Below are positions 38,420 through 46,811 of a stretch of DNA of 64,000 nucleotides, one piece after another. A program made the position numbers and the translations under genes. The notes under the pieces are model-generated. The model was given only the letters and a program-made list of their open reading frames with translations, was not told where the DNA came from and made no database searches. Origin of the DNA: DATFRY01 sp035489015 (GTDB lineage Bacteria; Myxococcota_A; Polyangia; Haliangiales; Haliangiaceae); NCBI GenBank assembly GCA_035489015.1, contig DATHKR010000290.1:62001-126000 (forward strand), given 5' to 3'. The stretch's first letter is position 1. Every line of letters starts with the position of its first letter.

Positions 38420-39670
38420 TCAGAGCGGCGCGCCGGGATCGATCTGATGATCGCCGGCCACGGCGACGTCCTGGAGGTGCCCGGTGGAGCCGACCACGAA
38501 CAGTCGGTACTGGCCGGACAGCGGCGAGAAGACGCCGCTCTCGGCTGACCAGCTCGACCGCATCGCCACCCGCGCGACCAGGTGGGTCCCGGCCGGCACC
38601 CGCAGCTGGATCCAGTCGATCCGATCGAGCGAGTCCGAGCTGGCGACCACGGCGCCGTCGGCGCGCGCGATCTCGAGGTCGAAGTCGTCGGTCAGCTGGC
38701 GCCAGCCGGGCGCCAGGGCGGGGGTCGCGAACTCCACCGCCGACGCGGTGAACAGGATCGACATCGCCTGGGGCAGGAACAGGAGGGCCGACTCCGGCAC
38801 CACCGCGATGGTCACCAGCTGCGCGTCGACCGAGTCGAACGGGTACTCGTCGACCTGGTCGACCGCGAGGTCGCCCTGCACCATGAAGGAGGTGTCGTTC
38901 CCCTCCATCTCCTGGGCGTGGTCGGCGTCGTAGTTCTCGAACAGCTCGTAGGTGCGAACCTCGTCGCCGTCCCACGGCACCGCGATCGCCCGCTGGATCT
39001 CGTCGCCGTCGCGGTAGTTGCCGTCGGAGTCGGCGGTGAGGCCGTGCGCGCCGACCGGACCGAGCGGGCCGAGCGGGCCGAGCGGACCGAGCGGGCCGAG
39101 CGGGCCGAGCACCGCGAACAGGCCGCCGCCCTCCAGCTGCGGCCCGAAGTCGCCGATCGAGGGGAGCTCGTCGCGGTAGGCCTCACCGAGCGGTCCGTTC
39201 GCCCCGAGCGGACCGCCCGCGTCGAGCGGTCCGTCGAGCGCGTCCAGCTCGTCCGACCAGCCGGCCCAGGGCAGCGCCCCGTCGCCGCTCACGTAGACGC
39301 TCGGGTTCCAGGCGTCCTGGCCGACCGGGCCGAGCAGCGCCAGCGGACCCCACGGGCCGATCGGCCCGTAGAACCCGAGGCAGCTCATCGGGCGCAGGTA
39401 CACCTCGGGGGCGAGGAGGTCGCCGGTGAACATCTCCTCGACCGCGGGCTGGACCGAGGAAAGATCGTCGGACAGCGACGCCGCGCTCGACGCGGTGACG
39501 ACCAGCGCGCCGCCCGGATCGCCGACCCCGTCGGCCTTGCCGCCGCCGCCGCCGCCGCCGCTGCCCGCGCCGTCGTCGCCGACAGCGGGCCCGCCCTGGG
39601 CGCAGGCCACCGCGCCGGCGAGCGCGAGCACCAACGCGCCGCCGCGAAGCATGCTGGACGCGCGCCTCAC
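38420..39670 (-). CDS. Lipoprotein with collagen-like GPL repeats
   Basis: The 416-residue protein has a signal with a lipobox-like AVAC (Cys23), a Gly-rich linker, and a central region with many GP-x triplets. It includes seven consecutive G-P-L/V triplets near residues 193-213 and scattered GPIGPWGP, GPLDAGGP and GPLGANGP. The C-terminal half is beta-rich with LVTIAVVPESALLFLP and YRLFVVGSTGHLQDVAV. Repeats are coded by 9-bp units at about 39048-39110. The GTG at 39670 has AGGAG 8 nt upstream and overlaps the stop of the upstream MFS gene (GTGA); an ATG at 39652 is the alternative. Function unknown; a surface or stalk role is possible. Confidence 0.7.
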   Translation of the reverse strand: MRRASSMLRGGALVLALAGAVACAQGGPAVGDDGAGSGGGGGGGKADGVGDPGGALVVTASSAASLSDDLSSVQPAVEEMFTGDLLAPEVYLRPMSCLGFYGPIGPWGPLALLGPVGQDAWNPSVYVSGDGALPWAGWSDELDALDGPLDAGGPLGANGPLGEAYRDELPSIGDFGPQLEGGGLFAVLGPLGPLGPLGPLGPLGPVGAHGLTADSDGNYRDGDEIQRAIAVPWDGDEVRTYELFENYDADHAQEMEGNDTSFMVQGDLAVDQVDEYPFDSVDAQLVTIAVVPESALLFLPQAMSILFTASAVEFATPALAPGWRQLTDDFDLEIARADGAVVASSDSLDRIDWIQLRVPAGTHLVARVAMRSSWSAESGVFSPLSGQYRLFVVGSTGHLQDVAVAGDHQIDPGAPL

Positions 39671-40986
39671 GCTGCCTGCTCCTGCTCGCGCGAGCGCTCC
39701 GCCGACGGCGCGCGGCTCGCGGCCGGGTCCGTGGTCGGCGCGAGGAGGAGCAGCCCGGCCAGGAGCGCGAGGAAGCCGCCGCCGATGATGCCGATGCAGT
39801 GGCCCAGCGACAGGCCGGTCCGGTCGTGCAGGTACGGGATGGCGGGCACCACGAACGCGGCCATGATCGCGCCCACGTGGTACGCGATGCCGACGCAGCG
39901 CGCGCGCACGTCGGCCGGGAACATGTCGGTCAGGAACACCGGCACCACCCCGGCGAAGCCGACCCCGAACACCCCACCCAGGAACGCGCCGAGGGCGAGC
40001 AGCGAGGGCAGGGCGCCCACGTAGAGCGGCAGCACCGGCAGCATGAGCAGGGCCGGCAGCGCCACCGCCACCTTCACCCCGTAGCGGCGGGCGGCCCAGC
40101 CGCACGCGATCGCGCCGGCCATCATCCCGAGGTTGAAGATCGACATGAGCGGCCAGCGGTCGGCCGGGCCCATGCCGTGGTCGAGCGCCAGCATGAGCGT
40201 GTACGAGGTGGTGAGCCCGTAGTAGACGCCGAAGCCGAGCCCCATCGTCAGACACGACGCGACCAGCTTGCCGAGGACGCCGGCCTCGCGCAGCGTCCGC
40301 GGCCGCGTGCGCGCGCTCCGGGCCAGCCGCTTCTGCTCGACCCACTCGGCGCTCTCGGGGACCAGGTAGCGGATCGGCAGCGCCAGGAGCGCGGGCGCGA
40401 CCGCGACCAGGAACAGCCCGCGCCAGCCCCACGCCGGCACGACCACCGCCGAGGCCAGCGCAGCCAGGAGGAAGCCGATCGCCCAGCTGCCCTGCAGGAT
40501 GCCCGAGGCGATGCCGCGGCTGCGGGCCGGCCAGTTCTCCATCGCCAGCGTCGACCCGGCGGTCCATTCGGCGCCCATGCCGAAGCCGAACAGGGTGCGG
40601 AAGACCAGCACCCACAGGAAGCTGGGCGCGAACGCGACCAGCCCGTCGAACACCGCGAACCAGACCAGGGACAGCATGAGCGGCAGCTTGCGTCCCCACC
40701 GGTCCGCCATCCAGCCGGCCACCACGCTGCCGAGCAGGCGCACCAGCAGGGTCAGGGTCAGCGAGCCGAGCGCCGAGGTCGGGCTGACGCCGAACTCCTT
40801 GGCGATCTCGGGGACGACGATGAGGTAGATGGTGAAGTCGAACGCGTCGAGGACCCAGCCCAGCCACGCGGCGAGGAAGGCCATCCACTGGGGGCGGGTC
40901 GGCTCGCGCCACCAGGCCGAGTGCCGGCGCGTGCGCTTCATCGCGCCGGTCGGCCCGGTCGGGTCGCGCCTGGTCGCGGCGGTCAT
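39667..40986 (-). CDS. MFS permease, sialate/aromatic acid-type (12 TM)
   Basis: The 439-residue transporter has about 12 membrane helices, the MFS loop motif GWMADRWGRK and the acidic first helix WVLDAFDFTIY. GVDGFDxxxx-like variants of that helix are found in the sialate and aromatic-acid:H+ symporter families. Likely a proton symporter for an organic acid. Start ATG at 40986 overlaps the stop of the alpha/beta hydrolase (ATGA), and its own stop overlaps the lipoprotein start, making a tight three-gene operon. Confidence 0.85.
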   Translation of the reverse strand: MTAATRRDPTGPTGAMKRTRRHSAWWREPTRPQWMAFLAAWLGWVLDAFDFTIYLIVVPEIAKEFGVSPTSALGSLTLTLLVRLLGSVVAGWMADRWGRKLPLMLSLVWFAVFDGLVAFAPSFLWVLVFRTLFGFGMGAEWTAGSTLAMENWPARSRGIASGILQGSWAIGFLLAALASAVVVPAWGWRGLFLVAVAPALLALPIRYLVPESAEWVEQKRLARSARTRPRTLREAGVLGKLVASCLTMGLGFGVYYGLTTSYTLMLALDHGMGPADRWPLMSIFNLGMMAGAIACGWAARRYGVKVAVALPALLMLPVLPLYVGALPSLLALGAFLGGVFGVGFAGVVPVFLTDMFPADVRARCVGIAYHVGAIMAAFVVPAIPYLHDRTGLSLGHCIGIIGGGFLALLAGLLLLAPTTDPAASRAPSAERSREQEQAA

Positions 40987-41801
40987 GGCATCGCCCTCCG
41001 CGCGACCGCGTCGCGCCCCTCGATCTCGTCGAGGAACGCGGTGACCTCCTCGATCACCCGGCCTGGTTGATCGAGGGTGGCGAGGTGGCCCGAGTCGTCG
41101 ATCTCGCGCAGGCGGGCATCGCCGAGCCGCACCACGTAGGACTCCTTTTCGGCCGCGGTCGTGTAGTCGCGCTCGGAGGCGAGCACCAGGACCGGGCAGG
41201 CGACCTCGGACAGGCGATCGACCACGCTCCATCCGATGAGCCCGATGGTCGCGCGCCGGTACGCGCTCCGATCGTTGGCGGCGATGGTGCGCTCGAACGC
41301 GGCGCGCCGCGCGGCCTGGTCCGGCCGGGGGAACAGGCGCGGCCCGAGCACCTCGGCGAAGCGGCGCGGCCCGAACAGCGTCACCACCGCGAGCCGCTGG
41401 GCGATGGCCACCGCCGCGCGCAGCGTCCTCGGGATCATCTCCGGCCCGCTGTTGATGACGACCAGGCTGCGGACCAGATCGGGCCGCGACACCGCCAGCT
41501 GGAAGCCGATCATGCCGCCCATCGACAGGCCGACCACGTGCAGCGCGGTCAGCCCGAGCTGATCGCACAGCGCGGCGACGTCGCGCGCGAACAGCGGCAC
41601 GCCGTAGGCGCCGGCCGGCTTGTCGCTGCGGCCGTGCCCGCGGATGTCGGGGATGATGCAGCGGTGCCCGGCCGCGAGGTCGGGCGCGACCAGCTCCCAC
41701 TCGTTTCCGGTCGAGCCGAGCCCGTGAAGCAGGAGGACCGGGGTGCCGCTGCCGGTGTCCTCGTAATGGAGAGCGTGGTTGTCGATGCGAGCAACGGCCA
41801 T
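40983..41801 (-). CDS. Alpha/beta hydrolase
   Basis: The 272-residue cytoplasmic hydrolase shows LLLHGLGSTGNEW (oxyanion HG), DIRGHGRSDKP, the nucleophile elbow GLSMGG, the acid region LVLASERDYTT and catalytic His in DSGHLATLDQP. It resembles 3-oxoadipate enol-lactonases and ester hydrolases. In this context it may cleave an ester or lactone brought in by the coupled MFS permease. The ATG at 41801 has GGAG 7 nt upstream. It is the first gene of an operon that diverges from the TetR gene through two palindromes. Confidence 0.85.
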   Translation of the reverse strand: MAVARIDNHALHYEDTGSGTPVLLLHGLGSTGNEWELVAPDLAAGHRCIIPDIRGHGRSDKPAGAYGVPLFARDVAALCDQLGLTALHVVGLSMGGMIGFQLAVSRPDLVRSLVVINSGPEMIPRTLRAAVAIAQRLAVVTLFGPRRFAEVLGPRLFPRPDQAARRAAFERTIAANDRSAYRRATIGLIGWSVVDRLSEVACPVLVLASERDYTTAAEKESYVVRLGDARLREIDDSGHLATLDQPGRVIEEVTAFLDEIEGRDAVARRAMP

Positions 41802-41825
41802 GGAAATCTCCGCGAGATATTTACA

Positions 41826-41837
41826 GAACGATCGTTC
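41826..41837. promoter_or_regulatory. TetR-type operator, site 1
   Basis: GAACGATCGTTC is a perfect 12-bp palindrome, followed by GTTCAG. Together with site 2 it shares CGTTCGTTCAG and an upstream TTTAC. It lies 25 bp before the hydrolase start and is a probable operator of the adjacent TetR regulator. Confidence 0.6.
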
Positions 41838-41890
41838 GTTCAGAAGACTCTTGCAAGCCGGAAATGAGCATGTTACGTAGATTTTACGAG

Positions 41891-41900
41891 CGAACGTTCG
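41891..41900. promoter_or_regulatory. TetR-type operator, site 2
   Basis: CGAACGTTCG is a perfect palindrome inside the same TTTAC...CGTTCGTTCAG frame as site 1, 65 bp away. It lies 19 bp before the TetR start, suggesting autoregulation. Confidence 0.6.
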
Positions 41901-41918
41901 TTCAGGAAGAGACGGTTC

Positions 41919-42554
41919 ATGCCCCGCACCTTTCCGTCCGGCCTCACCAGCAAGAAGGCTCTCTTGCCGCCATCGGCGGGCGGGGACGGCACCCGGCGGC
42001 GGATCCTCGAGGTCGCGCTCCAGCTGTTCGCGCGCGACAGCTTTCACGGCGCGTCGATCCGCGACCTGGCCCGCGCGCTCGAGCTCCAGCCGAGCGCGCT
42101 CTACGCCCACTTCTCGTCCAAGGAGCACGTCCTGGCCGAGCTGGTCCGCGCCGGCCACGAGGTCCACCTCGACAGCGTGCGCGGCGCGCTGCTCGCCGCC
42201 GGCGCCGATCCGGTCGATCAGATGAAGGCGATCGTCCGCGCTCACGCCCGCTTCCACGCCGGCTATCCGCACCTGGCGATCGTGGTCAACGAAGAGCTGC
42301 ACGCGCTGCCGGCCGAGCTGGCCGCGCCGGCGGTGGCGCTGCGCGGCCAGGCGACCGCGCTCATGGTCGACGTCGTCCAGCGCGGCATCGACATGGGCCG
42401 CTTCAAGCCGACCCACGCGGCCGCGGCGGCCGCCGCGATCGGCGCCATGGGCCTCCGCATCCCCTACTGGCACGACCCGTCGTCCGACCTCGACAGCGAG
42501 CAGCTGGCCGAGGTCCAGGTCGATCTGGTGCTCCGCATGCTCGGAGGGGCGTGA
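41919..42554 (+). CDS. TetR-family repressor
   Basis: The 211-residue protein has an N-terminal TetR HTH (GTRRRILEVALQLFARDSFHGASIRDLARALELQPSALYAHF, about 24-66) and an all-helical ligand domain. Two matching palindromes lie between it and the divergent hydrolase gene. The next gene, an acyl-CoA synthetase, begins directly after its stop, so acyl-CoA or a free acid is the likely ligand, by inference. GGAAGAG lies just before the ATG. Confidence 0.9.
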   Translation: MPRTFPSGLTSKKALLPPSAGGDGTRRRILEVALQLFARDSFHGASIRDLARALELQPSALYAHFSSKEHVLAELVRAGHEVHLDSVRGALLAAGADPVDQMKAIVRAHARFHAGYPHLAIVVNEELHALPAELAAPAVALRGQATALMVDVVQRGIDMGRFKPTHAAAAAAAIGAMGLRIPYWHDPSSDLDSEQLAEVQVDLVLRMLGGA

Positions 42555-44183
42555 GTGAAGAGCACGATGCAGGACGGCGAGCTGACCGTCGCGAGCCTGT
42601 TTCGCCACGGTGCCCGGGTGCACGGCTCGAGTCAGGTGGTGACCGCGCGCGAGGGCGGCGTCACCCGCGCGTCGTTCGCCGAGGTGGCCGGGCGGGCGGC
42701 GCGGCTGGCCTCCGCCCTGCAGCGGCTCGGCGTCGGCCCGGGTGATCGGGTCGCGACCTTCGCCTGGAACACCCAGGAGCACCTCGAGGCCTACCTGGCG
42801 GTGCCGTGCCTCGGCGCGGTGCTGCACACCGTCAACATCCGGCTGGCCGCCGCCGAGATCGCCGAGATCATCCGTCACGCCGAGGACCGCGTCCTCATCG
42901 TCGACCACACGCTGCTCGATCGGATCGCGCCGCTCCTGCCCGGGCTCGCCACCGTCGAGGCCTTGATCGTCATCGGCGAGACCACCGGCGGCATGGCCGG
43001 CGCGCTCCGCTACCACGACCTGGTCGCGGCCGCCACCCCGCTCGAGGCGTGGCCCCAGCTCGACGAGTACGCGGCGGCCGGGCTCTGCTACACCAGCGGG
43101 ACCACCGGCACCCCCAAGGGCGTCGCCTACAGCCACCGCTCGGTCTACCTCCACTCGCTGACCCTGCTCGCCGCCGACGTGTTCGGCCTCGGCGAGCGCG
43201 ATCGAGTGCTGCCGGTGGTCCCGATGTTCCACGCCAGCGCGTGGGGCTTGCCGTACGCCGCGTGGATGGCCGGCTCCGACCTGGTGCTGCCCGGTCGCGC
43301 GCCCCAGGCCGCCTCGCTGGCCCGGCTCATCGCCGATGAGAAGCCGACCGTGGCGGCGGCGGTCCCGTCGATCTGGATCGATCTCATGCACCACGGCGAG
43401 GCCGAGCCGCTCGACCTCGCCTCGCTCCGGCTCATCGCGTGCGGCGGCGCCGCCGTCCCGCTCTCGCTGATGAAGTGGTACCAGGAGCGCCACCGGGTCC
43501 CGCTCATCCAGGTGTGGGGGCTGACCGAGACCAGCCCGATCGCGGCGGTGTCGCTGCCGCCGGCCGACGCCGATCCATCGGATCCATGGGCCTGGCGGAA
43601 CCGCACCGGCCGCGTGATCCCCGGCGTCGAGCTGCGCCTCACCGACGATCGCGGCGTCGAGTTGCCCTGGGACGACGCCTCGGTCGGCGAGATCGAGGTG
43701 CGCGGCCCGTGGGTGACCGGCGAGTACTACCGGGACGATCAACCGGACAAGTTCGCCGACGGCTGGTTCAAGACCGGGGATCTCGGGCGGGTGGACTCGC
43801 GCGGCTACATCCAGATCACCGACCGGATCAAGGACGTCATCAAGTCGGGCGGCGAGTGGGTCTCGTCGATCGCGCTCGAGAACGCGCTCGTCGCCCACCC
43901 CGGGGTCCAGGAGGCCGCCATCATCGGCGTGGCCGACCCGCGCTGGCAGGAGCGCCCGCTCGCGTGCGTGGTCCTGCGCGACGGCGCCGAGGTCGCGCCG
44001 GCCGCGCTGCGCTCCCACCTGGCCGCCCACGTGGTGCGCTGGTGGATCCCGGAGCGCTGGGTCTTCACCTCGAAGATCCCGCGCACCAGCGTCGGGAAGA
44101 TCGACAAGAAGGAGCTGCGGCTCCTGTACCAGAACGGCCGGCTCGGGCGGGTCGTGACGGCGCGCGACACCGTGGAAGAGTAG
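42555..44183 (+). CDS. Fatty-acyl-CoA synthetase (ANL superfamily)
   Basis: The 542-residue enzyme activates a carboxylic acid with ATP to an acyl-adenylate and then to acyl-CoA. Motifs present: P-loop YTSGTTGTPKGVAYSH, VWGLTETSP, the hinge GWFKTGDLG, and the catalytic lysine in TSVGKIDKKELR near the C-terminus. It resembles medium/long-chain acyl-CoA ligases. GTG at 42555 follows the TetR stop without a gap and has GGAGG 7 nt upstream. Substrate is unknown; a hydroxy or fatty acid released by the nearby esterases is plausible. Confidence 0.92.
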   Translation: MKSTMQDGELTVASLFRHGARVHGSSQVVTAREGGVTRASFAEVAGRAARLASALQRLGVGPGDRVATFAWNTQEHLEAYLAVPCLGAVLHTVNIRLAAAEIAEIIRHAEDRVLIVDHTLLDRIAPLLPGLATVEALIVIGETTGGMAGALRYHDLVAAATPLEAWPQLDEYAAAGLCYTSGTTGTPKGVAYSHRSVYLHSLTLLAADVFGLGERDRVLPVVPMFHASAWGLPYAAWMAGSDLVLPGRAPQAASLARLIADEKPTVAAAVPSIWIDLMHHGEAEPLDLASLRLIACGGAAVPLSLMKWYQERHRVPLIQVWGLTETSPIAAVSLPPADADPSDPWAWRNRTGRVIPGVELRLTDDRGVELPWDDASVGEIEVRGPWVTGEYYRDDQPDKFADGWFKTGDLGRVDSRGYIQITDRIKDVIKSGGEWVSSIALENALVAHPGVQEAAIIGVADPRWQERPLACVVLRDGAEVAPAALRSHLAAHVVRWWIPERWVFTSKIPRTSVGKIDKKELRLLYQNGRLGRVVTARDTVEE

Positions 44184-44194
44184 AGGAGGGTCTC

Positions 44195-46804
44195 ATGAGG
44201 CTCGTGATCTCCGGTGCAGTGGTCTACTTGCTCGCGGCGGCGACCGGGCCTCGCCTGGCCACCGCGCAACCGCCGCCGTCGGCGCCCGGGCTCGGCAACG
44301 CGTCCGCCTCCGCCGCCCCGGGGGCGCCGCCAGCCGGCACGCCCGCCGATGCCGGACCGACCTCGTCGTCGGCCGCTCCGGCGCCGGCCACGGTCGAGCG
44401 CCAGGCGCCTCCGGTCGCGACCGGCAATGTGAGCGGCCGGGTGCGCGCCAAGGACGGCACGCCGGTGGTCGGCGCCACGGTCTCGGATCCTGCGTCGGGC
44501 AGCGCCGCCATCAGCGAGGAGGGCGGCCGCTTCGTCCTGTCGGGCCTCCCCGCCGGACGCCATCAGCTGACCGTCGACGCGGTCGGCTTCGGCTCGATCG
44601 GCCTCACCGTCGACGTCCCGGCCGGCGCGGTGGCCGCGGTCGACGCCACCCTCGGTGAGATCACCCTGGTCGGCGAGGAGATCGTCATCACCGGCCTTCG
44701 CACCCCCGAGAAGCGCCTCGATTCGCCGGTCAACGTCGAGGTCATCTCGGAGAAGGACATCCAGCGCACCGGCAGCGGCTCCTACCTGGCCGCCCTGTCC
44801 AACGTGAAGGGCCTCGACTTCGCGAGCTCGGGCATCGGTGATCAGCGCATCTCGGCCCGGGGGTTCACCACCCAGTTCAACTCGCGCATGCTGACCATGC
44901 TCGACGGCCGCCTGGCCCAGCTGCCCGGCAACGGGCTGCCGCAGGGCAACTTCCTGCCGGCCACGCCGCTCGACATGAAGGCGATCGAGGTCGTCATCGG
45001 TCCGGCCTCGGCGCTGTACGGGCCCAACGCTCACACCGGCGTGGTCAACGTGGTCACAAAGACGCCGTGGGACCAGTCCGGGGCCGGCCTGGTGGTGCGC
45101 GGCGGCAGCAACAACCTCATGGGCGGCGCGGCCCGCGTGGCCGGCACCGTGGCCAGGGACTTCGGCTGGAAGCTCAACGCCGAGTACTCGCACGCCGACG
45201 ACTTCGAGCCCTCGCGGACGCGCAGCGTGGTCGGCGCCGACGGCGTCCGCCGATCGCCTCACTTCTACGGCACCGACGTGGCCGCCCCGGGGGCGACGGC
45301 GACCCCGGTCTTCGAGGGCGATCTGGTCGGCGACTACGAGGTGGAGTCGGCCAAGGCCGACGGCAGCCTGTACTACCGCTTCGCCGACGACTGGCAGGCC
45401 AAGGGCAGCTATGGCTTCTCGCAGAGCACCGGCGTCGCGCTGACCAACGCCGGGCGCAACCACATCCGCGACTGGCAGGTCCAGTACCAGGCGCTCCAGG
45501 TCACCGGCGGCGGCGTGTTCGCCCAGGTCACTCGCACCGCCAGCGACGCCGGCAAGACCTACCCGATCAACAACCTGGCCCCGCTGGTGGCGGCCATGGG
45601 CGGCGCCGACGCCCTGACGGAGCAGCAGCTCGAGGACCTGCGCCGGTCGATCCTGTTCGTCGACAAGAGCCAGATGATCGACTCGGACCTCCAGTATCAC
45701 CGTGCCCTCGGCAAGCTGAAGGGCACCGTCGGCGGCCAGGTGCGGTCGTACATGCCGAAGTCGGAGGGCTCGTACCTTTCCGACGCCGACGAGGACATCC
45801 AGGCCACCGAGCTGGGCGGCTACGCCCAGCTCGACTACTCGCTGTTCCAGGAGCGGCTGCGCCTGGTCGGCGCCGGCCGGCTCGATCATCACTCCGACTA
45901 CGACACCCAGCTCAGCCCGAGCGCGACCGCGGTCTACGAGGTGGCGCCGCTGCACAACGTCCGCGCGGGCTATCAGCGCGCGTTCAAGTCGCCGACCATC
46001 CTCGAGAACTATCTGCTGATCAACAGCATCCTGGTCGGCAACCGGACCGGCTTCGACATCCGCGACGCCGACGGCGCCACGGTCGCGACGATCGATCCGC
46101 TGGCGCCGGAGTCGGTCAACTCGTTCGAGGTCGGCTACAAGGGCGTGTTCGCCAGCCGTCTCTTCGTCGAGGCCGTGGCCTACAACTCCTTCTACCAGAA
46201 CTTCATCAGCGCGCTGACCCAGCAGACCAACCCGGGCTCGATGGATCCGGCGGTGCCACCGACGTTCGGCTACTACCCGGACGGCACCATCGTCGGCGAG
46301 GGCACGCCGGGGGCCGGCACGCTCTTCACCTATGTCAACTTCGGCGAGGCCACGGTGCGCGGCTTCGACCTCGGCGCCACGTTCCTGCCGATCGACGGCG
46401 TCGAGCTGTCGGGCAGCACGTCGTACATCGATCTGGCCGACTTCTCCGCCGGCGACAGCCCGCAGAAGGACCTCCTGCTCAACGTGCCGACCTTCAAGCT
46501 CAAGGGGGCGGTGACGGTGTCGGGCCTCGGGCTGGACGGCTACTACGTGCGGGTCGGCGCCCGCTATCACAACGCCTACGACTTCGAGTCCGGCTACTGG
46601 AGCACCGCGAAGTTCGGCAAGGTCCCGGCCGGCGTGGTGACCGACCTCGGAGCCGGCTACGAGTTCCGCGACACCGGCGTGTCGCTCTCGGCTACGGTGT
46701 CGAACCTGTTCGCCAGCAGGGATCCGGACGTCCTCGGCGTGCCGGTCCCCGGCCGCTTCGCCTTCCTCCAGCTCGGCTACACCTTCAACGGTCTGGCTTA
46801 CTGA
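44195..46804 (+). CDS. TonB-dependent outer-membrane receptor
   Basis: The 869-residue protein has a signal peptide (cleavage about ATAQ), a Pro/Ala-rich spacer and a carboxypeptidase-regulatory-like domain (about 70-160, VSGRVRAKDGTPVVGATV). A plug domain with NVEVISEKDIQRTG and IGPASALYGPNAHTGVVNVVTK follows, then a 22-strand barrel ending LGYTFNGLAY. It imports a bulky ligand using TonB energy. GAGGAGG precedes the ATG at 44195. Position between an acyl-CoA ligase and a secreted esterase suggests an ester or hydroxy-acid oligomer as ligand, not a siderophore, but this is inference. Confidence 0.92.
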   Translation: MRLVISGAVVYLLAAATGPRLATAQPPPSAPGLGNASASAAPGAPPAGTPADAGPTSSSAAPAPATVERQAPPVATGNVSGRVRAKDGTPVVGATVSDPASGSAAISEEGGRFVLSGLPAGRHQLTVDAVGFGSIGLTVDVPAGAVAAVDATLGEITLVGEEIVITGLRTPEKRLDSPVNVEVISEKDIQRTGSGSYLAALSNVKGLDFASSGIGDQRISARGFTTQFNSRMLTMLDGRLAQLPGNGLPQGNFLPATPLDMKAIEVVIGPASALYGPNAHTGVVNVVTKTPWDQSGAGLVVRGGSNNLMGGAARVAGTVARDFGWKLNAEYSHADDFEPSRTRSVVGADGVRRSPHFYGTDVAAPGATATPVFEGDLVGDYEVESAKADGSLYYRFADDWQAKGSYGFSQSTGVALTNAGRNHIRDWQVQYQALQVTGGGVFAQVTRTASDAGKTYPINNLAPLVAAMGGADALTEQQLEDLRRSILFVDKSQMIDSDLQYHRALGKLKGTVGGQVRSYMPKSEGSYLSDADEDIQATELGGYAQLDYSLFQERLRLVGAGRLDHHSDYDTQLSPSATAVYEVAPLHNVRAGYQRAFKSPTILENYLLINSILVGNRTGFDIRDADGATVATIDPLAPESVNSFEVGYKGVFASRLFVEAVAYNSFYQNFISALTQQTNPGSMDPAVPPTFGYYPDGTIVGEGTPGAGTLFTYVNFGEATVRGFDLGATFLPIDGVELSGSTSYIDLADFSAGDSPQKDLLLNVPTFKLKGAVTVSGLGLDGYYVRVGARYHNAYDFESGYWSTAKFGKVPAGVVTDLGAGYEFRDTGVSLSATVSNLFASRDPDVLGVPVPGRFAFLQLGYTFNGLAY

Positions 46805-46811
46805 GGTCCCC

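Noticed and set aside
39048..39110. Possible CRISPR-like or satellite array
   Set aside because: The 9-bp periodicity encodes GPL triplets inside a lipoprotein gene, with no spacers.
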